NCBI GenBank assembly: GCA_964389205.1 | Contig: CAYMDH010000003.1 | Coordinates: 59,963-123,962, forward strand | Reading direction: 5' to 3' | Length of the DNA stretch: 64,000 nucleotides | Origin: Leptobacterium sp964389205 | GTDB taxonomy: Bacteria; Bacteroidota; Bacteroidia; Flavobacteriales; Flavobacteriaceae | Shown here: positions 26,589-36,026 of the stretch, piece after piece | How the letters are laid out: each line of letters starts with the position of its first letter | How positions within the stretch are numbered: position 1 is the stretch's first letter | The notes under the pieces: generated by a model | Told to the model about the DNA's origin: nothing | Databases searched by the model: none | What the model saw: only the letters and a program-made list of their open reading frames with translations | Program-made: the position numbers and the translations under genes

Positions 26589-26617
26589 AAAAAGACGCCT
26601 TAATGGCTTCTTTTTTT
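26587..26617. terminator. Terminator after the 57-aa gene, usable on both strands
   Basis: The left arm at 26587-26599 (AAAAAAAGACGCC) pairs with 26605-26617 with one mismatch around the loop TTAAT. It separates the small gene from the convergent outer-membrane receptor gene. Confidence 0.75.
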
Positions 26618-26635
26618 ATGCCCAATAACGTTTCT

Positions 26636-29131
26636 CTAAGGAGTGCCAAATTCTTCATCACCACCATCATTGTTTTGTTGTGACCCTCTATTTCTCCGTT
26701 GTGAATCTCTTTTGCTTTGGTTAAACCTATACGTGAAAGTTAAAGTTGCTTGTGTTTGTCTAAATTGAAATTCGCTATCAATAAAATTAAACTCAGTAGT
26801 TGTTTCGCTTCTTCTTATGGCAGAGTTAAAAACGTCACTAACGTTTAATGATAGGGTTCCTTTATCTTTTAATATATCCTTACTAAAAGCAAGATTTAAT
26901 GAAAACAACCCTAATCTTTCTGATTGAGCATTTTCACTTGGTCCTCTATAGAAAAAACGAGTTTGCCAGCTTATCTTAGAGGGGAGTGTTATTGTAGAGT
27001 TTACCCTTGCAAACCAACTTATGTTGGTATTGTCAAAATTTTGAAAGAATTCTGTACCATCATTATTTACAAAAGTAAAATCACCATCAGTTTCAGAATA
27101 GAAGAGATTAATATTTCCATTAAGTCGCCACCATTTATAAGGGTTATATGATAATGTAGCTTCTATACCATAGCGATCATTTGTAGATAGGTTTGTAGGG
27201 AATCGTATGTTAATCAAATCTCCATTATCTGTTCTTTGATCAGGATCTGTAAATGTAATAAATTGAAATACATCGGTAGATCTTTGATAAAATATAGATC
27301 CATTTAATGTAAATTCCTTCCAACGTTTGATATAACTAAAATCGAGTGCATTTGTAAAAGCAGGTTGAATGTCTGGATTTCCTTGAAATAGATTAGATTC
27401 ACTGCTTCTAGACGGGAAAGGATTTATAAAACGTGATCTGGGCCTTCTTATTCGTCTATTAAATCCTAATGTAATACTAGTTTTTTCGTCAAACTCATAG
27501 CCTAAGTTTATGGTAGGAAAAAGACTTGTGTAATTTTGCGTAGAAATATCGTTAGTAGTTACCTGATCAACAACAACATTTGTAATTTCAGTACGTAAGC
27601 CTAGTAAATAAGAAAATTTACCTGTTTTGCTTCCAAATTGAGAATAAAAGGCATTGACATCTTCATCATAAATCAATCGATTGGACAGATTGAGATCTCT
27701 ATCTAATATACCTGTGTTAATATTTAAAGTATCTACACTAAAATCTGTATCCAACTCTCTGAAATTACCTCTATAACCTGCTTCAAATTGACTTTCTTTC
27801 CCAATAGGTAGTACATAATCAACTTGAAGAAGAAGTCTATCTTGTTCTTCTAAGGTAGTTACGTTTTCTAATTCATCGGGAGTATTAGCAATAAATTCTT
27901 CCTCAGTAATTATTGAAAACTCATCTTCGGTGCTTTTTTCAGTTTGAAAATCTACAGTAAGCTTATGACCTTCCTTTTTGAAGTTTTGTATATAATTAAA
28001 CGAATACTGAAAAGTTTCATCATCTTCGTCTTCGTCATCAATTCTTAAACTCCGGCTTGTTAAAGTTCTATTTGGATCAAATCGTAACGTATTATTATCT
28101 GTAAGTGACCCGTTATCACTATTTCTATACAATACTGAATTTGTAATTGTAATTTTGTCGGAAAGAAAGTATTCGAAACCAAAGTTGGTATTAAACCCAT
28201 TTCTAGTTCTGTCAAAATCTCTATCTTCTTCTATAAAACGATTGTCACTAAAAAAATTTTCTGAGTTGTTTTCTGCATTACTGGGAATTTCTCTATAATT
28301 ATATCCGGATGTATTAAAAAGATTAAAGTTTTTAGTTCTGTAATTTAAATTTATAGAAACTCTATGATTATCAGGAATTCCTGTACTGGCAGAAATAGAT
28401 CCGTTAAGCCCTTTTGCTTTTCCTCTCTTAAGAATGATATTTAAAATACCTGCAGTCCCTTCTGCATCGTAACGTGCAGATGGAGATGTGATTACCTCTA
28501 CTTTCTCAATAGCATCAGCTGGGAGTTGGCGTAAAACTTCTGTAGAGCTTAAACCTACCAAACCAGAAGGTTTCCCATTGATTAGAATACGAACGTTATC
28601 ATTTCCTCTTAACGAAATATTACCTTCTACATCTACAGATACTGAAGGAACATTATCCAAAACATCTGTAACAGTACCACCTCTAACTGTGAGATCTTTC
28701 CCTACATTATAGATTTTTTTATCTAACCTAATTTCTACTTGAGAACGTTCTGCAATAACTTCGACGCCTTCTAAAGCAGCAACATCAATTTCAAGAGAAA
28801 AACGACCTAAATCTGTAGAGGTTCTAATTTGTTTTGCTTTAACCTCAATAGATTTAAAGGTTATATATTCTATTTTTATATCATAAGGACCTGGAAATAT
28901 TTCAATTTCAAAAAAACCTTTTTCATCGGTAATGGCTCCGGTTAGTATTTTTGTTCTTCGAGTGTGTTGCAGGCTAATAGTTGCATATTCTAACGGCGTA
29001 TTTGTTTCTTTATCGATTACCTGACCGCTTACTTTTATTTTGGATATGTTGGGACGTTGTTGCGCATTACTTTGGATAATAGTTCCTATTATTACCAAAA
29101 AAGTATAAATGCTTTTTTTCATTAATAGCAA
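26636..29131 (-). CDS. TonB-dependent-receptor-like outer-membrane protein (CarboxypepD_reg, plug, beta-barrel)
   Basis: The 831-aa protein (or 827 aa from the second Met, MKKSIYTFLV) has a signal peptide, a CarboxypepD_reg-like domain (~33-115, SGQVIDKETNTPLEYATI), and a plug domain (~135-235, GTVTDVLDNVPSVSVD, ARYDAEGTAGILNIILKRG). A C-terminal outer-membrane beta-barrel of the OMP_b-brl type follows. The tail after the last strand is Gln/Asn/Gly-rich and polar. This class is common in flavobacteria for uptake or outer-membrane remodelling; the ligand cannot be predicted because no SusD-like partner or catabolic gene is adjacent. Confidence 0.85.
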   Translation of the reverse strand: MLLMKKSIYTFLVIIGTIIQSNAQQRPNISKIKVSGQVIDKETNTPLEYATISLQHTRRTKILTGAITDEKGFFEIEIFPGPYDIKIEYITFKSIEVKAKQIRTSTDLGRFSLEIDVAALEGVEVIAERSQVEIRLDKKIYNVGKDLTVRGGTVTDVLDNVPSVSVDVEGNISLRGNDNVRILINGKPSGLVGLSSTEVLRQLPADAIEKVEVITSPSARYDAEGTAGILNIILKRGKAKGLNGSISASTGIPDNHRVSINLNYRTKNFNLFNTSGYNYREIPSNAENNSENFFSDNRFIEEDRDFDRTRNGFNTNFGFEYFLSDKITITNSVLYRNSDNGSLTDNNTLRFDPNRTLTSRSLRIDDEDEDDETFQYSFNYIQNFKKEGHKLTVDFQTEKSTEDEFSIITEEEFIANTPDELENVTTLEEQDRLLLQVDYVLPIGKESQFEAGYRGNFRELDTDFSVDTLNINTGILDRDLNLSNRLIYDEDVNAFYSQFGSKTGKFSYLLGLRTEITNVVVDQVTTNDISTQNYTSLFPTINLGYEFDEKTSITLGFNRRIRRPRSRFINPFPSRSSESNLFQGNPDIQPAFTNALDFSYIKRWKEFTLNGSIFYQRSTDVFQFITFTDPDQRTDNGDLINIRFPTNLSTNDRYGIEATLSYNPYKWWRLNGNINLFYSETDGDFTFVNNDGTEFFQNFDNTNISWFARVNSTITLPSKISWQTRFFYRGPSENAQSERLGLFSLNLAFSKDILKDKGTLSLNVSDVFNSAIRRSETTTEFNFIDSEFQFRQTQATLTFTYRFNQSKRDSQRRNRGSQQNNDGGDEEFGTP

Positions 29132-29276
29132 TTTTTAAAAGTATTATGTAATTAACTACATTAACTTTTTTAGAGCGCTAAATTAAACGAAGGTTTAACC
29201 TCGAAAGGTTAAATGTTTGTTAAATGAAAATTTGTAATAGTAAACTACAGTAATACACTTTGAGATAAGATGTATT

Positions 29277-29708
29277 TTAAAATCCTCTGCCACGTGTTAA
29301 CTGCTTGTATTTTCTTCTGGATTCAAAATCTGGGCGAACATTTTTTCGCTTTTTACTGTCTTTCTTTTCTAATTTTTCTAATTTTTCCACCTGTTCTTCA
29401 GAAAGAAATTGAGAAAGTTCTTGCTTTCTAGCTTGTTTGATTTCTTTAATGAGATCTGCTTTTTGTCTTATAGGTAATTCTTTCCTATGAACTTCTAATG
29501 CTTTTATTCCATATTTTGTCATTGTATTGGTTAATATAGCTAGTTGTAGCTTATCTAACCCTATTTTTTCTGCATAAACTGCAGCCTTTTCTTGCATGAT
29601 TTTTTCGACATCGTTTTCATTAATAGATAAACTATTCCCTTGCTGTGCATTTATAAACATAACAGTAAATGAGAATAAAAAAACGAAAATGATCTTTATG
29701 TGTTTCAT
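29277..29708 (-). CDS. Small exported helical protein, Lys/Glu-rich
   Basis: The 143-aa protein has a signal peptide (~1-21, ending INAQQ) and is otherwise charged and helical, with a segment ELPIRQKADLIKEIKQARKQELSQFLSEEQVEKLEKLEKK. That segment recalls Spy/CpxP-like or LTXXQ periplasmic proteins, without a clear match. It directly abuts the ArsC-like gene upstream (shared base), so translation is probably coupled. Function unknown. Confidence 0.65.
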   Translation of the reverse strand: MKHIKIIFVFLFSFTVMFINAQQGNSLSINENDVEKIMQEKAAVYAEKIGLDKLQLAILTNTMTKYGIKALEVHRKELPIRQKADLIKEIKQARKQELSQFLSEEQVEKLEKLEKKDSKKRKNVRPDFESRRKYKQLTRGRGF

Positions 29709-30049
29709 TAGATAATAGTTTTTATGATTTCAGGAGGTCTCCCTACCACTGCTTTATTTCCATTAATTACTATAGGCCTTTCGATGAGTTTTGGATGTTC
29801 TACCATAATTTTGATAAGTTCATTGTCACTCAAGCGTTTCCCTTTATAGTGTTCTTTCCAAATGATTTCATTTTTTCTGACCAACTGTTCGGGTTTAATC
29901 TGAAGTAAAGATACAATTTCTTTAATTTCAGCTTCTGTGGGTATTGTTTTTAAATATTCCACGATTTCATATTCGCTTTTTGATTTTTCTAAAATGCCAA
30001 GCCCTTCTCTAGACTTACTACACCTTGGATTGTGATATATTTTAATCAT
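29708..30049 (-). CDS. ArsC/Spx-family thioredoxin-fold reductase
   Basis: The 113-aa protein begins MIKIYHNPRCSKSREGLGIL, with the catalytic Cys of the ArsC (glutaredoxin-linked arsenate reductase) family in HNPRCSKSR. It ends with the conserved ERPIVINGNKAVVGRPPE, where the Arg in ERP and the GRP loop bind oxyanion or glutathione. It could reduce arsenate or be a YffB-type thiol reductase; no arsenic-resistance genes are near. It is 7 bp downstream of the HAD gene. Confidence 0.85.
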   Translation of the reverse strand: MIKIYHNPRCSKSREGLGILEKSKSEYEIVEYLKTIPTEAEIKEIVSLLQIKPEQLVRKNEIIWKEHYKGKRLSDNELIKIMVEHPKLIERPIVINGNKAVVGRPPEIIKTII

Positions 30050-30056
30050 AGATTTA

Positions 30057-30674
30057 TTATAAGGAAATATTATATTCTTTTAATTTTTCAATAAGATTTT
30101 TAGGAGATGTAAAATGAATGCCTTGAATACCAAGGTCATTTGCACCCTTTATATTTCTGAGATTGCCATCAATAAATACTGTATTTTCAGGATTAATTTT
30201 AAACCTATTAATAGTAAGTTCATAAATATCTCGAAAAGGTTTTCTTGTTTTTTCGGTACCTGAAACTACAATGTCTTTAAACCAATGTAAAAAATCAAAA
30301 CGCTCTAATGCAATAGGAAATGTTTCAGCACTCCAATTGGTAAGTGCATAAACCTCATAGTTAGATTGATTGATGAGTGATTTCAATATGTCGACAGTTT
30401 CATCAATAGCGCCACCAAGCATTTCTTCCCAGCGTCCATAATAACTTTTAATTAACTCTTCGTGTTCTGGGAAAAGTGCTATTCTCTCTTTTGTAGCCAC
30501 TGCTAATGATTTTCCAGCATCCTGTTCTTCGTTCCAATCTGAAGTACAAACAGTATTAAAAAACCATTGCATTTTTTCGCGATCTCCTTCAAATATATCT
30601 AAATAAACATATTCAGGATTCCAATCAATTAAAACTCCTCCCAGATCGAATATAATAGTATTTATTTTTTTCAA
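30057..30674 (-). CDS. HAD-family phosphatase (YihX-like)
   Basis: The 205-aa HAD hydrolase has motif I DLGGVLIDW (nucleophile Asp 10 and general acid after two residues), motif II YALTNWS, motif III Lys in the SGTEKTRKP segment, and motif IV FIDGNLRNI. The residue pattern DLGGVL matches sugar-phosphate phosphatases of the YihX/FMN type. In motif IV the usual DD pair is DG-N, which may affect metal binding. It is the first of three closely spaced minus-strand genes after prfB. Confidence 0.82.
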   Translation of the reverse strand: MKKINTIIFDLGGVLIDWNPEYVYLDIFEGDREKMQWFFNTVCTSDWNEEQDAGKSLAVATKERIALFPEHEELIKSYYGRWEEMLGGAIDETVDILKSLINQSNYEVYALTNWSAETFPIALERFDFLHWFKDIVVSGTEKTRKPFRDIYELTINRFKINPENTVFIDGNLRNIKGANDLGIQGIHFTSPKNLIEKLKEYNISL

Positions 30675-30711
30675 AATAATATTTTGTTTAATAATTTAGT
30701 TCGCTAACCGC

Positions 30712-31810
30712 TCAATCTTCACCTTTCTGCCCCATCATCATAAGAAAGGCTTTTAGAAATTCGTCTATGTTACCATTCATTACTGCATCCACATTACCAG
30801 TTTCATGTGCAGTTCTAACATCTTTTACTAATTTGTATGGATGCATAACATAATTTCGTATTTGTGAACCCCATTCAATTTTCATTTTGGAAGATTCAAT
30901 TTCATCACGTGCCGCTTGTTGTTTTCGCAATTCAATTTCATATAACTGAGATTTAAGCATTTGCATTGCTTTCTCTCTATTTTCTAATTGCGATCGAGTT
31001 TCAGAATTATGGATTATAATTCCTGAAGGATGATGTGTTAAAATAGCTTTGGTCTCAACTTTATTTACGTTTTGACCTCCAGCACCACTTGATCGGGCAA
31101 AATCCCACGAAATATGTGCCGGATTTATATCTATTTCTATACTGTCATCTGCTAGAGGATATACATACACAGAAGCAAATGAAGTATGTCTTTTAGCATT
31201 GCTATCAAAAGGGGAAATACGTACTAATCTATGAACGCCATTTTCTCCTTTTAGATACCCAAAAGCAAATTCTCCTTCAATTTCTAGTGTTACTGTTTTT
31301 ATACCCGCAACATCTCCTTCTTGGAAATTAAGTTCTTTAACTTTATATCCATTTTTTTCACTCCACATCATATACATACGCATGAGCATAGCTGCCCAAT
31401 CACAACTTTCTGTACCTCCAGCTCCAGCAGTTACTTGTAAAACGGCACTCATTTGATCGCCTTCTTCAGAAAGCATATTTCTAAATTCTATGTTTTCAAG
31501 ATGTTCAATGGTTTTTGTAAAATGTATTTCTACTTCCCCTAATGAAGTTTCTCCTTCTTTATAAAATTCAAAAAGTACTTCTAGATCACTAATTAAAGAT
31601 TTTGATTGTTCATAATCTTCAACCCACTTTTTTTTACTTCGAAGCGATTTCATGAAAATTTCAGCCTCTTTGGGCTTATTCCAAAAATCTGGAGCAAAAG
31701 TTTTTTCTTCTTCGTTGGTGATTTCTATTAATTTGGCATCAATGTCAAAGATACCTCCTTAACGCACCAAGACGCTCAAAAAGATCCTTTATTTGATCAG
31801 ATGTTATCAT
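30712..31810 (-). CDS. prfB: Peptide chain release factor 2, with programmed +1 frameshift
   Basis: RF2 reads UAA/UGA stops and releases the peptide. The gene starts at ATG 31810-31808 and encodes 21 residues (ending LGALRRYL) before an in-frame UGA at 31747-31745. The sequence AGGAGG-TAT-CTT-TGA-C is the classical RF2 autoregulatory frameshift site; slippage at CTT-T resumes at GAC in the +1 frame. The fused protein is 365 aa, the usual RF2 length, with the GGQ release loop SSGAGGQNVNK. A caller that ignores the shift would start falsely at 31653. AGGAGG here acts inside the gene, in a genome that otherwise shows few Shine-Dalgarno sequences. Confidence 0.96.
31744..31762 (-). promoter_or_regulatory. 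prfB programmed frameshift site
   Basis: On the minus strand the order is AGGAGG, TAT, CTT, TGA, C: a Shine-Dalgarno-like stimulator, the slippery CUU codon and the UGA that RF2 itself reads. Low RF2 favours the shift, giving autoregulation. Confidence 0.95.
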
Positions 31811-31904
31811 AAATCATTCAATTTTCAACAAAAATACTATTTACCTAAGGGTGAAGAAACAATTTTATATAAATTTATACGCTTATCAGCTAAATAAGAT
31901 ACAA

Positions 31905-34313
31905 ATGCAAAAAATACTATTTCTAATTTCTGTTTTTACATCAATGGTAATTAATGGACAATTTTTAGAAAATAAAGAGGATCTTAAAAAATATGAAGGA
32001 TTTTTCAATTTTCATTACGATCAAAAGGTAGATAAAATTTATTTGGAAGTATCATCACTGGAAAAAGAATTCTTATATGTTTATTCTTTAAGTAATGGAG
32101 TAGGAAGTAATGATATTGGATTGGATAGAGGGCAGTTAGGAAGTGAACAAGTGGTTAAATTTCAAAGAGCAGGAAACAAACTTCTTTTGGTTCAACCTAA
32201 TTTAGATTATAGAGCTATTACAAATAATGAATTAGAAAGACGCTCTGTAGAACAGGCATTTGCAAAATCTGTATTGTATGGGTTTAAAATTGAAGAAGAG
32301 AAAGATGACGTTTTTATTATAGATATTACTTCATTTTTAATGCAAGATGTACATGGCGTTAAAAGGCGTTTAGCAGCTTTAAAGCAAGGTAATTATAATG
32401 TAGATATTTCAAAAAGTGCTTTAGCATTAGAACGCACAAAAGCATTTCCTAAAAATGTAGAATTTGAAGCATTACTTACATTTAAAGGAGAGGCAAAGGG
32501 AGGAGAAATTAGATCTGTAACACCCAATCCTGAATTGGTTACTGTATTAGAGCATCATTCTTTTATTGAATTACCAGATGCTAATTATAAGAAAAGAGCT
32601 TTTGACCCGAGAAGTGGTGCTATTTCAATCTCATATTTTGATTATGCTACTCCTGTTTTTGAACCCATACAGAAACGATATATTACAAGGCATCGGTTAG
32701 AGAAAAAAAATCCTGAAGCCAGTGTTAGTGAAGCAAAAGAACCTATTATTTATTATTTAGATAATGGAACACCAGAGCCTATTAGATCTGCACTTTTAGA
32801 AGGAGGAAAATGGTGGAATCAAGCTTTTGAAGCGATTGGATATAAAGACGCTTTTCAAGTGAAAATATTACCAGATGATGCAGATCCTTTAGATGTTAGA
32901 TACAATGTTATTCAATGGGTGCATCGCTCTACTCGTGGTTGGAGTTATGGAGGGAGTATTACAGACCCCAGAACAGGTGAAATTTTAAAAGGACATGTAA
33001 GTTTGGGAAGTTTAAGAATTAGACAAGACTTTCTAATAGCACAGGCATTAATGAATAAACCTTTTGCAAAAAGGGACGACAATTATCAACCTATGTTAGA
33101 ATTGGCCTTAGCTAGAATTCGTCAGTTATCTGCTCATGAAATTGGACATACTATAGGGTTTGCTCATAATTTTGCAGCAAGCATTAGTGATAGAGCATCT
33201 GTAATGGATTATCCGCATCCTAGATTTAGTATTAAAAATGGAGAAGTAGACTTTAGCGATGCTTATGACACCAAAATAGGAGAATGGGATAAGGTGACAG
33301 TAGCTTATTCTTATACAGAATTTCCTAAAAATACTAATGAAAAAAAAGCGCTCAATAAAATTTTAAAAGAAGCTCAAGATAGAGGTTTGCGGTTTATCTC
33401 AGATAGTGATGCTAGACCGCAAGGTGGAGCACATGCATATGCACATTTGTGGGATATTGAAAAAAATCCAATAGCGGGCTTGGAACACACTTTAAGCATT
33501 AGAGAAATAGCGATTAATAATTTTTCTAAAGATAATATTAGAAGTAATGAACCTTATGCTGTTTTAGAAGATGTTTTTGTTCCCCTTTATTTCTTTCATC
33601 GTTATCAAACAGAAGCAGCTGTTAAAGTTATTGGAGGGTTAGATTATAATTATGCCATTAAAGGAGATGGGCAATTAATTCGTAAAGTAGTAGATATAAA
33701 AACTCAGAAAAAAGCATTAGATGCAATTTTAAAAACACTAGAGACAGATATTTTAACAATCCCAGAAGAAAAGTTGGCATTGTTTCCACCAAGGGCAATG
33801 GGATATGGAAGAACTAAAGAATCTTTTCGAAGTAACGCAGGAGTAGCATTTGACCCTATAAGTGCAGCTTCAACCGCTAGTGAAATGACATTACGCCTTT
33901 TATTAAATATTCAAAGAGCACACCGAGTTATTCAACAGAAGGCAATAGATGATAAACAATTGGGTTTGCATGAGCTTATTGATATAGTATTGTCTAAAAC
34001 AATTAAATCCAAAACTAAAAAAGGATATAAAGGTGAAGTTCAAAAAGCAGTTAATTTTAATGTACTTAAATATTTAATGAATTTGTCAGCAAGTGATAAA
34101 AATGCAACGCACATTCGAGCTATTGTTAATTTTGAATTATTAAAACTTAATACGTGGTTAAAAAGTAAAGCTGTTGATCCTATTGCCATTTCAATGAGTA
34201 AAGAGATTGATCGATTTTTAGGAAATCCTTCAGGATTTAAAACAATACCGTCTCCTAAAATTCCAGACGGTTCTCCTATAGGAACAAACATTTGTATTAT
34301 AATAAAACGCTAA
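31905..34313 (+). CDS. Exported zinc-dependent metalloprotease (DUF5117/DUF5118 type)
   Basis: The ~802-aa protein from ATG 31905 has a clean signal peptide (MQKILFLISVFTSMVINGQF); the GTG at 31851 would add 18 unlikely residues. An N-terminal DUF5118-like region and a DUF5117-like region are followed by a metzincin-type zinc motif HEIGHTIGFAH (H411, H415, H421). The motif includes a Glu general base and a Met-turn candidate (SVMDYPHP). The family is common in Bacteroidetes and of unknown substrate. All zinc ligands are present, so activity is likely. It sits 4 bp upstream of the threonine aldolase gene. Confidence 0.85.
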   Translation: MQKILFLISVFTSMVINGQFLENKEDLKKYEGFFNFHYDQKVDKIYLEVSSLEKEFLYVYSLSNGVGSNDIGLDRGQLGSEQVVKFQRAGNKLLLVQPNLDYRAITNNELERRSVEQAFAKSVLYGFKIEEEKDDVFIIDITSFLMQDVHGVKRRLAALKQGNYNVDISKSALALERTKAFPKNVEFEALLTFKGEAKGGEIRSVTPNPELVTVLEHHSFIELPDANYKKRAFDPRSGAISISYFDYATPVFEPIQKRYITRHRLEKKNPEASVSEAKEPIIYYLDNGTPEPIRSALLEGGKWWNQAFEAIGYKDAFQVKILPDDADPLDVRYNVIQWVHRSTRGWSYGGSITDPRTGEILKGHVSLGSLRIRQDFLIAQALMNKPFAKRDDNYQPMLELALARIRQLSAHEIGHTIGFAHNFAASISDRASVMDYPHPRFSIKNGEVDFSDAYDTKIGEWDKVTVAYSYTEFPKNTNEKKALNKILKEAQDRGLRFISDSDARPQGGAHAYAHLWDIEKNPIAGLEHTLSIREIAINNFSKDNIRSNEPYAVLEDVFVPLYFFHRYQTEAAVKVIGGLDYNYAIKGDGQLIRKVVDIKTQKKALDAILKTLETDILTIPEEKLALFPPRAMGYGRTKESFRSNAGVAFDPISAASTASEMTLRLLLNIQRAHRVIQQKAIDDKQLGLHELIDIVLSKTIKSKTKKGYKGEVQKAVNFNVLKYLMNLSASDKNATHIRAIVNFELLKLNTWLKSKAVDPIAISMSKEIDRFLGNPSGFKTIPSPKIPDGSPIGTNICIIIKR

Positions 34314-34317
34314 GCGA

Positions 34318-35358
34318 ATGAAAATAAATTTAATAAGTGATACTACTACACGCCCAACTCCAGAAATGTTGGAGGCGATGATGCAAGCTAAAGTAGGTGA
34401 TGATGTATTTAAAGAAGATGAAACAATTAATCAATTAGAAGCTAAAGTAGCTAGTTTGTTTGGGATGGAAGCTGCATTATTTTTCCCTAGCGGAACCATG
34501 GCCAATCAAACAGCTATTAAAATACATACGCAACCAGGAGATCAACTTATTTGTGATAAATATGCGCATGTGTATAATTATGAAGGGGGAGGAGTAAGTT
34601 TTAATAGTAATGCTTCCTGTAGATTGGTAGATGGAAATAGAGGGATGATGACAGCTGCGCAAGTAAAAGCAGCAATCAATCCTCCAGATTTCTATCATAG
34701 CCCGCTCACTTCTTTAGTGTGTATTGAAAATACCACAAATAAAGGAGGAGGAGCTTGTTGGGATTTTAATGAAATTGAAAACATACGAAGTGTATGTGAT
34801 CAGCACAAATTAAAATATCATTTAGATGGTGCCAGGTTGTGGAATGCACTAGTAGAAAAAGGAGAAACTACATTACAATATGGAAATGTTTTTGATACTA
34901 TTTCTGTATGCTTATCTAAAGGATTAGGATGCCCTATAGGATCTGTATTGGTAGGAAGTAAATTAGATATGGATAAAGCGCTTCGCATTCGAAAAATACT
35001 AGGGGGAGGGATGCGTCAAGTAGGATATTTAGGAGCTGCTGCACTATATGCATTAGAGCATCATCTAGATCGTTTAAAAGAAGATCATCAGAGAGCTAAA
35101 GAGATAGGAAAAACACTAAAAACGTTGTCTTTTATTAAAAGTGTAGAGCCTATAGAAACTAATATTGTGATTTTTAATTTAGAAAGCGATATAGACGAAC
35201 ATGCTTTTCTAGATACTTTAAAAGAAAATGATATTCATATTATAGGAATGGGTCAAGGAAAACTAAGGATGGTTACACACCTTGATTATACAGGGACAAT
35301 GCATGATAGATTGCTATCAATGTTACATAAATTTAAAATAAAAAAGGTGTTGTTTTAA
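34318..35358 (+). CDS. Low-specificity L-threonine aldolase
   Basis: A PLP fold-type I enzyme that cleaves L-threonine/allo-threonine to glycine and acetaldehyde. The 346-aa protein begins with the family signature SDTTTRPTPEML, has FPSGTMANQ, HLDGARLWNA (PLP-ring Asp and Arg) and the Schiff-base Lys at K201 (CLSKGLGCPIGS). It follows the metalloprotease gene by 4 bp, so they are probably co-transcribed. The last codons and the stop are inside the terminator hairpin. Confidence 0.92.
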   Translation: MKINLISDTTTRPTPEMLEAMMQAKVGDDVFKEDETINQLEAKVASLFGMEAALFFPSGTMANQTAIKIHTQPGDQLICDKYAHVYNYEGGGVSFNSNASCRLVDGNRGMMTAAQVKAAINPPDFYHSPLTSLVCIENTTNKGGGACWDFNEIENIRSVCDQHKLKYHLDGARLWNALVEKGETTLQYGNVFDTISVCLSKGLGCPIGSVLVGSKLDMDKALRIRKILGGGMRQVGYLGAAALYALEHHLDRLKEDHQRAKEIGKTLKTLSFIKSVEPIETNIVIFNLESDIDEHAFLDTLKENDIHIIGMGQGKLRMVTHLDYTGTMHDRLLSMLHKFKIKKVLF

Positions 35359-35372
35359 CAACACCTTTTTTA
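35340..35372 (+). terminator. Terminator overlapping the end of the threonine aldolase gene
   Basis: AAAAAAGGTGTTGTT (35340-35354) and AACAACACCTTTTTT (35357-35371) form a near-perfect hairpin. The TAA stop at 35356-35358 lies in it, so the left arm doubles as the coding sequence for the C-terminal KKVLF. Confidence 0.8.
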
Positions 35373-35394
35373 TTTTAAATTTATGTAACAATAA

Positions 35395-35721
35395 CTATGA
35401 GTTGTCTTTCACAGCTGCGTCAGGTGCGTTTGTTTTTACAGAATCTATTCCATTTTCCATTCCTGCTTCTGAAGCATACATCTGGCTACTTCCAATAATT
35501 TGTCCGTTACCTGCTTTTATGTTGAAGTGAAATTTTCCATTTGTTGCAGTCTTGCGCTCGTATTTACCGTCTTCACTACAATTATTCTTTATAGAATTGA
35601 TGCCATTTTCAGCACCATTTTTATCAGCATAACCTTGACTAGATAAAATGATTTGTCCATTTTTAGCTTTTAGGTTAAAATAAAACTTCTGATTGTTTTC
35701 GCTTTGAAATAATTCGAACAT
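35395..35721 (-). CDS. YegP-family protein with two DUF1508 repeats
   Basis: The 108-aa protein consists of two tandem DUF1508 modules: FELFQSENNQKFYFNLKAKN, then GQIILSSQGYADKNGAENGI, and a matching second copy FHFNIKAGNGQIIGSSQMYASEAGMENGI. Each is a small alpha/beta domain with the invariant GQ.I..SQ.Y....G...GI pattern. The biochemical function of the family is unknown. No signal peptide is present. It is a monocistronic minus-strand gene convergent with threonine aldolase. Confidence 0.85.
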   Translation of the reverse strand: MFELFQSENNQKFYFNLKAKNGQIILSSQGYADKNGAENGINSIKNNCSEDGKYERKTATNGKFHFNIKAGNGQIIGSSQMYASEAGMENGIDSVKTNAPDAAVKDNS

Positions 35722-36026
35722 GATTTTATTTTTTTAGTTGTCTGTAATTCTATAAAAATAAAAAATAATGTTTTAATTTTTTAAATACAATTGGTTTTTA
35801 TTTTTATAGATGGAAAACTTAATTCTCATTGATATTCTTTTTTATTTATAATCTGTTTTTTTTTATGTTTTTCGTCGAATAAAAATGCTACTTTATCTAT
35901 TTTTTGTATTTTAGATGTTATCAGTTAATTATTTGTTAAAAACAATACTTAATATTGACTAATTAATTGTATTTCAGGTTATTACATAATATGCTAAATA
36001 TACACTAACACATTAAACAAATTAAA
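35722..36026. other. AT-rich intergenic region between divergent yegP-like and ompA-like genes
   Basis: About 305 bp of very AT-rich sequence serve as the divergent promoter region. I found no ORF of note, no strong hairpin and no clear -33/-7 pair. Weak AT-rich candidates near 35980 are not convincing. Confidence 0.4.

Noticed and set aside
31654..31850. Reading 30712-31653 as a complete 313-aa RF2
   Set aside because: The 5' part with the classical frameshift site restores a 365-aa protein, so the short ORF is only the second half.
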